A stretch of DNA of 8,949 bases. It comes from Dinoroseobacter sp042096155 (lineage in GTDB: Bacteria > Pseudomonadota > Alphaproteobacteria > Rhodobacterales > Rhodobacteraceae). Of the stretch, positions 1 to 5,915 are shown in pieces. Under the pieces are notes generated by a model. The model was not told the origin of the DNA and made no database searches. It saw only the letters and a list, made by a program, of their open reading frames with translations. How positions within the stretch are numbered: the stretch's first letter is position 1; each line of letters begins with the position of its first letter. Position numbers and translations under genes: made by a program. The stretch is taken from contig JBELMC010000106.1 of the NCBI GenBank assembly GCA_042096155.1, forward strand, positions 1 to 8,949, in the 5' to 3' direction.

Positions 1-109
1 CAATCTCTCCGGGGCTTTTGAAGGAATAGCTGAGCATCATGTAGAACGGGGCCAAAACAATGATCGCACCGACCACAAGGATGAGATGTTTCCAGATGTC
101 GCGTGTCAT
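1..109 (-). CDS. CUT1 ABC transporter permease, MalG-like (N-terminal fragment)
   Basis: This is the first 36 codons of an inner-membrane permease; the rest lies beyond the left edge. The ATG (109-107) overlaps the TGA of the preceding permease by one base (TGATG), which implies translational coupling. The visible protein starts MTRDIWKHLILVV, has one hydrophobic segment (about residues 8-27), then the short polar stretch SYSFKSPGE. That is the usual N-terminus of MalG-type (binding-protein-dependent transport, CUT1) permeases. An AAGGTG-like ribosome site lies a few bases upstream inside the previous gene. It should pair with the MalF-like permease next door to form the heterodimeric channel. 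The fragment is too short to suggest a substrate; the call rests on the hydrophobic N-terminus plus operon position. Confidence 0.8.
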   Translation of the reverse strand, partial: MTRDIWKHLILVVGAIIVLAPFYMMLSYSFKSPGEI

Positions 110-1074
110 CAATAGTGCACCTTGCGTTCGACCAACCAGCGCTGGATCAGGGTGAGGAACATGACGAACACGAGGAACAGCATGGTAATGGCCGAGCCAA
201 TGCCAATCAGGTTCTGCTGCACACCTTTTTCGAAGATTGCGAACATCATCACATAGGCGGATTTGTTCGGCCCCCCGCCCATGGGCCAGAAGGCTTCGAC
301 CGTATCAAAGACCTGAAAGGCGCGGATGCAAGAGATCGTGACGACGAACACCGTGGTGGGTCCCAGCGCAGGCCATGTGACCAGCCGGAAACGCTCCCAT
401 GCGCTTTTGACCCCGTCGATTTCGGCCGCGTGATACAACTCGCGGTGCACGGCCGTCAGCCCAGCGAGATAGAGCACCATATTGAACCCAAAACCCTGCC
501 AAATGCCGATGAAACACAACACCCAGATCGCGTAGTCTCTGTCCCCAAGCCACAGCGGGAAGCCATCCGCGCAGCCATTCGCAAGGAAGGGGATCATCTC
601 AAGAAACGTCCCGCAAGACATCTCAAAGGTCTGATTGATTACGCCAATTGTGGGGTGCAGCATGAATTCCCAAACAATCGCCATCGCCAGAAGCGTTGCC
701 ATGACGGGTAAAAAGTAGATCGTTTTGTAAATGTCCCCGATCCGGCCCAGGGAATTGACCAAAAGCGCGGCGCCAAGTCCCAAGGCAACCGACACCGGTA
801 CGACCACCAAGACGTAGGAAAACGTCGCAATGAACATCTTTTCATAGGTCGAGCGCGAAAACAGACGATCATAGTTCTTGAACCCGACCCAATCAAACCC
901 TGCATTCCCGAGCGAATAGTTGGTGAACGAGAGAGCTCCAGCGACCAAAACGGGCACCAGAAGAATCAAGAACATCAAGGTCAGTGCGGGTGTGGTGAGC
1001 CCCCATGCTGTCCGCGCTTGCCTATTGACCTCTGACGGTTTGCGCGGAATCGCCGTGTTGTCGATCACTGCCAT
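109..1074 (-). CDS. CUT1 ABC transporter permease, MalF/UgpA-like
   Basis: A 321-residue inner-membrane permease of an ABC importer for sugars or related polyols. About six hydrophobic segments are visible (near residues 30-52, 84-107, 118-140, 183-206, 239-260 and 291-313). The cytoplasmic EAA loop that contacts the ATPase is at 212-239 (AAEIDGV...W...PALGP). The C-terminus VERKVHY is typical of the family. The ATG at 1074 is preferred over in-frame starts up to 1143: it has AGGTGG (complement of 1081-1086) six bases upstream and sits one base after the stop of the ATPase gene, whereas the longer form would run back into the ATPase. Oddity: the loop after the third segment (about 141-182, predicted periplasmic) holds two cysteines, C154 and C168. 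The substrate cannot be read from the sequence; sugars, polyols or glycerol-3-phosphate-like compounds are the family options. Confidence 0.9.
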   Translation of the reverse strand: MAVIDNTAIPRKPSEVNRQARTAWGLTTPALTLMFLILLVPVLVAGALSFTNYSLGNAGFDWVGFKNYDRLFSRSTYEKMFIATFSYVLVVVPVSVALGLGAALLVNSLGRIGDIYKTIYFLPVMATLLAMAIVWEFMLHPTIGVINQTFEMSCGTFLEMIPFLANGCADGFPLWLGDRDYAIWVLCFIGIWQGFGFNMVLYLAGLTAVHRELYHAAEIDGVKSAWERFRLVTWPALGPTTVFVVTISCIRAFQVFDTVEAFWPMGGGPNKSAYVMMFAIFEKGVQQNLIGIGSAITMLFLVFVMFLTLIQRWLVERKVHY

Positions 1075-1075
1075 C

Positions 1076-2230
1076 TCACGCCACCTTGACCGTTTGAGAC
1101 AGCGCAACTTCGACGAGCCGTTCTCGCTTGCCCGCAGCATCAAACATCAACGCGTCCGCCAGATCAAAGCTCAGCGCGACAGAGGCCCCGAGGCGCAACT
1201 GATCCCGCTCAGACGGGGCCGCACGGAACGTCACGGGTGTCGTATAATCGGCGAGCGCAACTTGCGCAAAAACTTCCGCTCCTAGGTTTTCCACATGGGC
1301 AACCGTGCCAGTGAGGACGGGATAGGATTTTGCAAGGCGTATGGCCTCGGGTCGCAAACCGAGTTGGAACACGCCCGTTTGCGCCCCTTCTGTCATGCGG
1401 CCCAACGGCTTTTCGAACAGCGACAGGGTGCTATCGCGAAGCTCAACAGGCAGAATGTTGATCTTGGGAGACCCGATGAACTCTGCCACGCGAATATCAT
1501 TTGGATTTTCGTAAATGACGCTTGGTGCATCGCATTGCAGAATTTCGCCATCCATCATCACGGCGATCCGGTCTGACATGGTCATCGCTTCGACTTGATC
1601 ATGTGTGACGTAAATGAAAGTCGCGTTCAGTCGGCGATGCAATTGGGCAATTTCGGCCCGGGTCTGCACCCGCAGCTTTGCGTCCAGGTTGGACAGTGGC
1701 TCGTCCAGCAGGAAGGCGGCTGGACTGCGGACCAGTGCCCGCCCCAAAGCCACCCTTTGGCGTTGTCCGCCCGACAATTGCCCGGGCTTGCGGTCCAGAA
1801 GCGCGGCAATCTCAAGCATTTCTGCAGCGTTTTGCACAGCCGTGGCAATCTCTGCCCGTTTTGCGTTCGCGCCCGGTACGAACGGCCCGACGACCGGCAG
1901 CCTCTGGCTGGACGACAGCGAGCGCATTCTGAGCGGCACGGCGATGTTCTCCGCAACGGTCAAATGCGGGTAAAGCGCGTAAGATTGGAACACCATCGAC
2001 AGGTTTCGATCTGCCGCGCGCACGCCTGTGACGGTCTCGCCGCCGATGGAAATCTCTCCGCCAGTTGGATTTTCAAGCCCTGCGATAATCCGCAGCAAGG
2101 TCGACTTGCCACAACCGGACGGTCCGACGAGCGAAACAAACTCCGCATCCGCGATGTCCAGTGTGACACCCTTAAGCACCTCAGTGTCCCCAAAGCGTTT
2201 GGTTATCGAATTGATCAACAGGCCAGCCAT
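1076..2230 (-). CDS. CUT1 ABC transporter ATP-binding protein, MalK/UgpC-like
   Basis: A 384-residue cytoplasmic ATPase that would power the adjacent MalF/MalG-like permeases. All nucleotide-binding motifs are present: Walker A GPSGCGKST (36-44), Q-loop Q82, signature LSGGQRQRV (152-160), Walker B FLLDEP (173-178), D-loop NLDAK and switch H210 (YVTHDQVEAM). After about residue 240 a C-terminal regulatory domain of the MalK/TOBE type follows, with the usual GLRPE at 291-295. Between PLRMR (99-103) and the helix starting near residue 127 lies an extra stretch of roughly 15-20 residues (LSSSQRLPVVGPFVPG...), longer than in E. coli MalK. The ATG at 2230 has GGGGGAA upstream. It is the first gene of the minus-strand operon and diverges from the LysR gene. 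UgpC-type annotation is common for this family but does not prove glycerol-3-phosphate as substrate. Confidence 0.94.
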   Translation of the reverse strand: MAGLLINSITKRFGDTEVLKGVTLDIADAEFVSLVGPSGCGKSTLLRIIAGLENPTGGEISIGGETVTGVRAADRNLSMVFQSYALYPHLTVAENIAVPLRMRSLSSSQRLPVVGPFVPGANAKRAEIATAVQNAAEMLEIAALLDRKPGQLSGGQRQRVALGRALVRSPAAFLLDEPLSNLDAKLRVQTRAEIAQLHRRLNATFIYVTHDQVEAMTMSDRIAVMMDGEILQCDAPSVIYENPNDIRVAEFIGSPKINILPVELRDSTLSLFEKPLGRMTEGAQTGVFQLGLRPEAIRLAKSYPVLTGTVAHVENLGAEVFAQVALADYTTPVTFRAAPSERDQLRLGASVALSFDLADALMFDAAGKRERLVEVALSQTVKVA

Positions 2231-2273
2231 GCGATTCCCCCGGTTGCTGGCTGACTGCTAAGCTCCCCGCGCC

Positions 2274-2302
2274 ACAGTTTTGTGACGTCATATTAGTGAC
2301 AC
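2274..2302. promoter_or_regulatory. candidate operator in the ABC operon / lysR divergent spacer
   Basis: The 107-bp spacer between the two divergent starts contains overlapping dyads: the 8-base palindrome TGACGTCA (2283-2290) and GTCA-N6-TGAC (2287-2300). LysR-type proteins bind interrupted dyads in just this kind of spacer, so this is the best operator candidate. On the minus strand the same bases can also be read as 11-bp-spaced heptamers GTGTCAC, ATGACGT and AAACTGT, a weak Pho-box likeness. No convincing -35/-10 pair was found for either gene. Assignment is by position and symmetry only. Confidence 0.3.
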
Positions 2303-2337
2303 CGATGGGCGCTATAGGCTGCGCAACAGGAGGAAAG

Positions 2338-3198
2338 ATGCGTCCAAACCACCATCAATTCGTCGCCTTCGCCTACGTCGTGCGCGAAGGCAGCTTTTCG
2401 GCAGCGGCAATGCGGATGGGCGTTACTCAGTCCACAGTTACGCAACACATAGGCAATCTTGAAAGGGCCGCGGGCACGCTGCTTCTGCGGCGCGGGCGCG
2501 ACGGGGTAGAACTTACGCCAGCGGGGCAAGAATTCTATGATCTGGCTGACCGCATGGTCGCTCTGGAGGCAGAAGTGTCCGAACGCCTTGAAGGATTTAA
2601 CGCCATGAAAACTGGGCGTTTGACCGTGATCGGCAATGCGCCCCAGCCGGCATTGCGCCTGATCTCCGAATTTTTAAAGCGTTTCCCGGATATCGACGTC
2701 AATTTCGGTTTGTATGACTGGTCGACGGCAACGCAGATGATCCGAAATCGCCTCGCAGATGTGGCGCTCGTCACTGACGCGCCGGATTCCGATATTTGGG
2801 AGCGGATCCCGATCGAAAGCGTTGGTTACGTCCTTTATTGCCCCTTGGGACATGCGCTTGCGGGAAGAGACAGCGTTTCGCTAAGAGATTTGGAGGTGGA
2901 AACGATCATTGTACCGGAGAAAGGATCGCTCACCAGACGCGTCCTCGAAGACGCGTGCCGGACGCACCGGATTACATTGAAGCGGATTGTGACAATGACA
3001 ACGTTTCCGCTGATGTACGAGGCGGTTTTGCAAGGCGTTGGTGTTGCCGTTTTCCTTCGGGACAGCAGCTTGATCAAAAACGCGGCGGCGGAGGTCCCGA
3101 TCCAAGAACTCGACAGGCGGCACGAGACCTCTCTGATTGCAACCAAAGATCGCGCCCGTTTGAAGCTGGTTCGGGAATTGATCAATTGCGTCGGCTAA
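2338..3198 (+). CDS. LysR-family transcriptional regulator
   Basis: A 286-residue DNA-binding regulator. The N-terminal winged helix-turn-helix occupies about residues 5-64 (FVREGSFSAAA-like start, recognition helix around TQSTVTQHIGNLE, then LTPAGQEFYD). It is followed by a linker helix to about 90 and the two-lobed effector-binding domain from about 93 to the end (TGRLTVIGNAPQ, then MTTFPLMYEAVLQGVGVAVFL near 219-240). The ATG at 2338 is chosen because a perfect AGGAGG (2328-2333) lies four bases upstream; two in-frame ATGs at 2296 and 2305 lack such a site and would prefix residues outside the fold. It is transcribed away from the CUT1 ABC operon, the classical LysR layout, so it most likely controls that operon and itself. 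The effector is unknown. No terminator with a T tract follows it; the IS remnant begins within 100 bp. Confidence 0.93.
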   Translation: MRPNHHQFVAFAYVVREGSFSAAAMRMGVTQSTVTQHIGNLERAAGTLLLRRGRDGVELTPAGQEFYDLADRMVALEAEVSERLEGFNAMKTGRLTVIGNAPQPALRLISEFLKRFPDIDVNFGLYDWSTATQMIRNRLADVALVTDAPDSDIWERIPIESVGYVLYCPLGHALAGRDSVSLRDLEVETIIVPEKGSLTRRVLEDACRTHRITLKRIVTMTTFPLMYEAVLQGVGVAVFLRDSSLIKNAAAEVPIQELDRRHETSLIATKDRARLKLVRELINCVG

Positions 3199-3270
3199 GT
3201 GACGCGGACGCCCAGATCGTCACGACAACGAGGACGGTGCGCGGCAGCCTGCAGCATTCGGCGTTGTAAG
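3199..3270. other. non-coding spacer between lysR and the IS remnant
   Basis: I recognise no gene here. A weak inverted repeat, GTGACG (3199-3204) and CGTCAC (3218-3223) with a 13-base loop, follows the lysR stop at once but has no T tract, so it is not called as a terminator. The recognisable transposase coding stops near 3295, so the right-hand part of this stretch may be IS sequence decayed past recognition or the junction left by a deletion. Confidence 0.4.
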
Positions 3271-3617
3271 TCACTGGTCTTCTCTGAGGTTTCGCGGCGT
3301 TCGGTGAGCCTTCAGATACGTTGCATCAATCATCAAGGTCTTCTCTTCGCCGGGCTCGGACGCCAGACCCGCCATCATCGGGGCAAAGAGGCCCTTCTTG
3401 CTCCCGTTGCCCGGCAACACATTCGTAGAATGTGTGAGAGGAGGCGCCTCCAGCGGTTGTAGAGCGTTTTGTGAGAGCCATATCCACTCGGCGCGTCCCG
3501 CCCCCTTAAGCCATTGCGATTGATGAAGATAATTCCGCTTAACACACACCAGTCATCGACGCGGGGCTTGCCGTGGAACTTCGGGAAGACCCTAGCATGT
3601 TCGATATATTCCAGTAT
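3271..3617 (-). pseudogene. IS5-family transposase remnant, frameshifted and truncated
   Basis: Two blocks on the minus strand together match the first half of IS5-family (DDE) transposases. Block 1 (about 3617-3450) reads ...FPKFHGKPRVDD..VLSG, IIFINRNGLR.RDAP, HKTLYNRW. Block 2 (about 3396-3295), in a different frame, reads KKGLFAPMMAGLASE, GEEKT, MIDATYLKAHRT; it includes the first catalytic aspartate (the D of MIDAT). Between them the expected few codons (KRWSDKG-like) are displaced by about 40 extra bases that shift the frame. After KAHRT the family normally continues for more than 150 residues to the second D and the E; here a stop follows at 3271 and nothing recognisable comes after. 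Terminal inverted repeats and target duplications were not found. The element is dead. Family assignment is from remembered consensus. Confidence 0.82.
3406..3451. repeat. run of three adjacent perfect dyads inside the transposase remnant
   Basis: Three inverted repeats lie end to end: GTTGCC-C-GGCAAC (3406-3418), ACACATTC-GTA-GAATGTGT (3417-3435) and the uninterrupted palindrome GGAGGCGCCTCC (3440-3451). They fall at the point where the transposase reading frame breaks and largely make up the roughly 40 extra bases there. This could be a tiny inserted palindromic element or a product of repair. No function is assigned. Confidence 0.75.
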
Positions 3618-3651
3618 ATGTGTGCCGGTACAATTTTGGGGTCGATTCATT

Positions 3652-4590
3652 TTGGTTGAACGGAAATTAAAGAACCGAGCCCGCAATTCATACTTTTGTT
3701 TTGGATGCATGCAATTCGGCGGGACCGCAGATGCCGCTGCAAGCCGCGCCATGTTCGATGCTTGCAGAGAGGCAGGTATCACCTTTTTCGACACCGCCCA
3801 CACGTATACCGGCGGTCAGTCCGAGGAATTGCTGGGCGGCTTCATCCAACAGGACCGCGACGCGCTGATCATAGCAACGAAAACAGGCTATACCGGGGGA
3901 AGCGGCCGCGAGAATATACGCGCTCAGTTCGACGAAAGCCGGTCTCGTCTCAAACTGGATGCCGTTGATATCTTGTACCTGCACCGATGGGACCCCACGA
4001 CCCCCCTGCTTGAAACATTCGAAGCACTTTGCGAATTGCAGGCCCGAGGCAAGATTCGGCACATCGGAGTGTCGAATTTCGCGGCCTGGCAAGTCATGAA
4101 AGCCCAAGCCGTTGCTGAACAACTCGGAACGCGCGTCGATATCATCCAGCCCATGTACTCCTTGATAAAGCGACAGGCTGAGGTGGAGCTTTTCCCGATG
4201 GCGCTTTCCGAGGATTTTGCGGTTGCACCCTATTCACCATTGGGCAGCGGTTTGCTCACGGGCAAATACCAAGTTGGCGGCGAGGGACGTCTTTCGACGG
4301 ACACGCGCTATGCGGCCCGTTACGGGCAAGCGTGGATGGCGGAGACGGCGCAGGCCTTGTCAGCTTTGGCCCGTGACTGGGGAACGGATCCGGCCACTTT
4401 GGCGGTGGCATGGGCCGCCAAACATCCTGCTGTCTCCGCTCCGATCATCAGTGGACGAAATACCAAGCAGTTGGAAGCGTCTTTGAAGGCTTTGGATGTT
4501 TGCTTGACCGCGGAGCAATACGCACAGATCGAAGCGCTGTCTGCGCGCCCGGCGCCCGCGACCGACCGTTTGGAAGAAGCAGGGGCCTAA
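3652..4590 (+). CDS. aldo/keto reductase (probable TTG start, IS scar upstream)
   Basis: A cytoplasmic NADPH-dependent oxidoreductase of the aldo/keto reductase superfamily, reducing a carbonyl to an alcohol or the reverse. From the TTG at 3652 it has 312 residues, a normal family length. The catalytic tetrad is present: D47 (FFDTA), Y52 (HTYTGG), K77 (ATKTG) and H111 (YLHRWD). GVSNF (139-143), SPLGSGLLTGKY and the cofactor-loop motif SGRNTKQLEASL near 267-278 complete the TIM barrel. Start choice: upstream of ATG 3709 the frame still reads ERKLKN...SYFCFGCM, which matches the usual family beginning (RKLGN...FGC), so the gene must start near 3652; a GGGG lies ten bases before this TTG. The open frame continues up to 3514, but that part is antisense to the transposase remnant. 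The first 20 residues look slightly degraded, so expression is uncertain. It ends overlapping the convergent small gene by 4 bases. Confidence 0.8.
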   Translation: MVERKLKNRARNSYFCFGCMQFGGTADAAASRAMFDACREAGITFFDTAHTYTGGQSEELLGGFIQQDRDALIIATKTGYTGGSGRENIRAQFDESRSRLKLDAVDILYLHRWDPTTPLLETFEALCELQARGKIRHIGVSNFAAWQVMKAQAVAEQLGTRVDIIQPMYSLIKRQAEVELFPMALSEDFAVAPYSPLGSGLLTGKYQVGGEGRLSTDTRYAARYGQAWMAETAQALSALARDWGTDPATLAVAWAAKHPAVSAPIISGRNTKQLEASLKALDVCLTAEQYAQIEALSARPAPATDRLEEAGA

Positions 4591-4880
4591 GCTGGTCCAG
4601 CCACACCAGCCTCCCAATGTTCGCCCATGGCTACGATGCATGACGTGCCATTGGCGTAATTTTGCACGATCATCCACTCGCCATCCCGTGGGCTGACCCA
4701 CACTTCCAGCATGGTTTCTGGGTCACGCAGTCCCCTGCCCTGACGTTCGGCCCCGAGACCCTCGATCAACATAAGACGCATACGCGCACTGTCATCGCAG
4801 CTGACATCCGGCATCCTCGCGCCAGCGAGTGTTGGCACGGTGATACAAAATGTCAGTAAAAGAAAAAGTCGGTTTATCAT
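4587..4880 (-). CDS. small secreted or periplasmic hypothetical protein
   Basis: A 97-residue protein with a clear Sec signal: MINR, a hydrophobic core LFLLLTFCITVPTL, then likely cleavage around AGA (19-21). The mature part is about 76 residues, with two cysteines, C28 and C81, that could form a disulfide, and the central pattern LEVWVSPRDGEWMIVQ followed by GTSCIVAMGEHWE. It resembles small periplasmic proteins of unknown function that I recall from Rhodobacteraceae (a strand pair ending in T-C-I-V-A-x-G-E); no function is known to me. The ATG at 4880 is set by the signal peptide. The only ribosome-site candidate, GGAG, is just two bases before it, unusually close. It is divergent from phnC across a 208-bp spacer with Pho-box-like sites facing both ways, so induction by phosphate starvation is inferred. 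Its stop overlaps the end of the reductase gene. Confidence 0.75.
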   Translation of the reverse strand: MINRLFLLLTFCITVPTLAGARMPDVSCDDSARMRLMLIEGLGAERQGRGLRDPETMLEVWVSPRDGEWMIVQNYANGTSCIVAMGEHWEAGVAGPA

Positions 4881-4900
4881 GGCTCCAGCATAGATGGCCC

Positions 4901-4929
4901 AAATGAGATATGTAACAGTTTTATGACGT
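4901..4929 (-). promoter_or_regulatory. Pho-box-like array facing the small secreted protein
   Basis: Read on the minus strand, three heptamers lie at 11-bp steps: ACGTCAT (4929-4923), CTGTTAC (4918-4912) and CTCATTT (4907-4901), with A/T spacers AAAA and ATAT. The PhoB consensus is CTGTCAT repeats with 4-bp A/T spacers, and the first two units fit it well. A TATGCT hexamer (4892-4887) eight bases after the third unit could be the -10. That would put the transcription start at or close to the ATG at 4880. Confidence 0.55.
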
Positions 4930-4988
4930 CTTGTGGATAAAACTCGTTACTGGCAATCGATCAATGCTTTTCGCCTTCAGAACAGCCA

Positions 4989-5039
4989 CTGTCACAAATC
5001 CGTTTCATAAATGCCACGAAACTGAAACGAAACTGTCAC
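4989..5039 (+). promoter_or_regulatory. tandem Pho boxes upstream of phnC
   Basis: Five heptamers occur at an exact 11-bp period: CTGTCAC (4989), CCGTTTC (5000), ATGCCAC (5011), CTGAAAC (5022) and CTGTCAC (5033). The spacers between them are AAAT, ATAA, GAAA and GAAA. The first and last units match the PhoB half-site; the best adjacent pair is 5022-5039. PhoB dimers bind neighbouring 11-bp half-sites and replace the -35 element, so this should activate the phn operon under phosphate limitation. A clear -10 was not identified. The distance from the last unit to the phnC ATG is 49 bp. Confidence 0.8.
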
Positions 5040-5088
5040 GCAGATGTAGCGAAGCAGCCTTAGCCGCCCCTCAAGACAAGGGGGCGAT

Positions 5089-5904
5089 ATGCTAAAAATC
5101 GATGCGCTGACCAAGCGGTTCGGAGATAAGACGGCTGTAGATGCGGCCAACATTTCTGTAGAAAAACCAACCATGATCGGGATCATCGGTCGGTCCGGGG
5201 CTGGAAAATCGACCCTGCTCCGGATGGTCAATCGCCTCAGCGACGCCACCAGCGGAACAATCACGTTCGAAGGTGAAGAGGTCAGTGCCCTGCGCGGTGC
5301 CGCCAAACGGGACTGGCAGTCGCGCTGCGCGATGATATTTCAGCAGTTTAATCTGGTGCCCCGAATGGATGTGGTCTCTAATGTGCTGCACGGGACTTTG
5401 AACAAAAGTTCGACATTCGCGACGATGTTCAACCTTTTTCCGCAATCGGACATTCACAAAGCCATCGAAATCCTCGATCGGCTTGGTATCGCCGAGCAAG
5501 CTCCGAAACGCGCCGAAGCCCTGTCGGGAGGGCAGCAGCAGCGTGTCGCCATCGCGCGAGCGCTGATGCAGGATCCCAAGATCATACTCGCCGATGAACC
5601 GATTGCCTCGCTCGATCCGATGAACGCCCAGGTGGTGATGCAGGCCCTGCGCCGAATCCACGAAGAAGACGGACGCATGGTCATTGCCAACCTGCACACG
5701 CTCGACACAGCGCGCCGCTATTGCGACCGCGTGATTGGGATGCGCGACGGTCGGATCGTGTTTGATGGAACCCCGGCGCAACTGACCACCGGGGTTGCGC
5801 GTGACATCTATGGTGCCGGTGCGGATTTCTCGGAAGCCGCAACCTCCACGGAAATTGAAACACTGGACAGATTAGAGGTCCGCGAAGCGGAAGTTTATGT
5901 CTGA
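5089..5904 (+). CDS. phnC: phosphonate ABC transporter ATP-binding protein PhnC
   Basis: A 271-residue cytoplasmic ATPase that energises import of phosphonates, and in some alphaproteobacteria phosphate or phosphite. Motifs: Walker A GRSGAGKST (34-42), the FQQFNLVPRMDV Q-loop region (84-95) characteristic of PhnC, signature LSGGQQQRVAIARAL (145-159), Walker B IILADEP (165-171) followed by ASLDP, and switch histidine H203 in NLHTLD, another PhnC-like feature. The ATG at 5089 has a G-rich ribosome site (AGGGGG) about five bases upstream. It is the first gene of the phnC-phnD-phnE-phnE operon, directly downstream of tandem Pho boxes. The C-terminal tail (about 245-271, rich in E and T) extends beyond the core domain and is not recognised. 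Confidence in the family is high; the exact substrate range is not readable. Confidence 0.95.
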   Translation: MLKIDALTKRFGDKTAVDAANISVEKPTMIGIIGRSGAGKSTLLRMVNRLSDATSGTITFEGEEVSALRGAAKRDWQSRCAMIFQQFNLVPRMDVVSNVLHGTLNKSSTFATMFNLFPQSDIHKAIEILDRLGIAEQAPKRAEALSGGQQQRVAIARALMQDPKIILADEPIASLDPMNAQVVMQALRRIHEEDGRMVIANLHTLDTARRYCDRVIGMRDGRIVFDGTPAQLTTGVARDIYGAGADFSEAATSTEIETLDRLEVREAEVYV

Positions 5905-5915
5905 GCCAGCTGCCA

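Noticed and set aside
103..711. A 202-codon plus-strand open frame
   Set aside because: It is antisense to the MalF-like permease, has no recognisable domain and no ribosome site, and its composition is typical of a shadow frame.
2283..2290. TGACGTCA as a eukaryotic-type CRE element
   Set aside because: The bacterial context is clear; the palindrome is only useful as part of a possible LysR operator.
3199..3223. GTGACG...CGTCAC after lysR as a terminator
   Set aside because: The stem is short, the loop is 13 bases and no T run follows.
3514..3651. An upstream extension of the reductase to an ATG at 3514
   Set aside because: Those 46 codons are the complementary strand of the transposase remnant and resemble no reductase N-terminus; they are open by chance.
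3199..3651. CRISPR array, integron site or tRNA in the gene-poor stretch
   Set aside because: There are no regularly spaced direct repeats, no cloverleaf and no core-site pattern; transposase coding explains most of it.
4591..4610. Inverted repeat GCTGGT...ACCAGC after the reductase stop as a terminator
   Set aside because: The stem is 6 bp with an 8-base loop and no T tract, and it lies inside the convergent small gene.
5092..5781. A 229-codon minus-strand open frame
   Set aside because: It is antisense to phnC, which has every ABC ATPase motif; no domain is recognisable on the minus strand.
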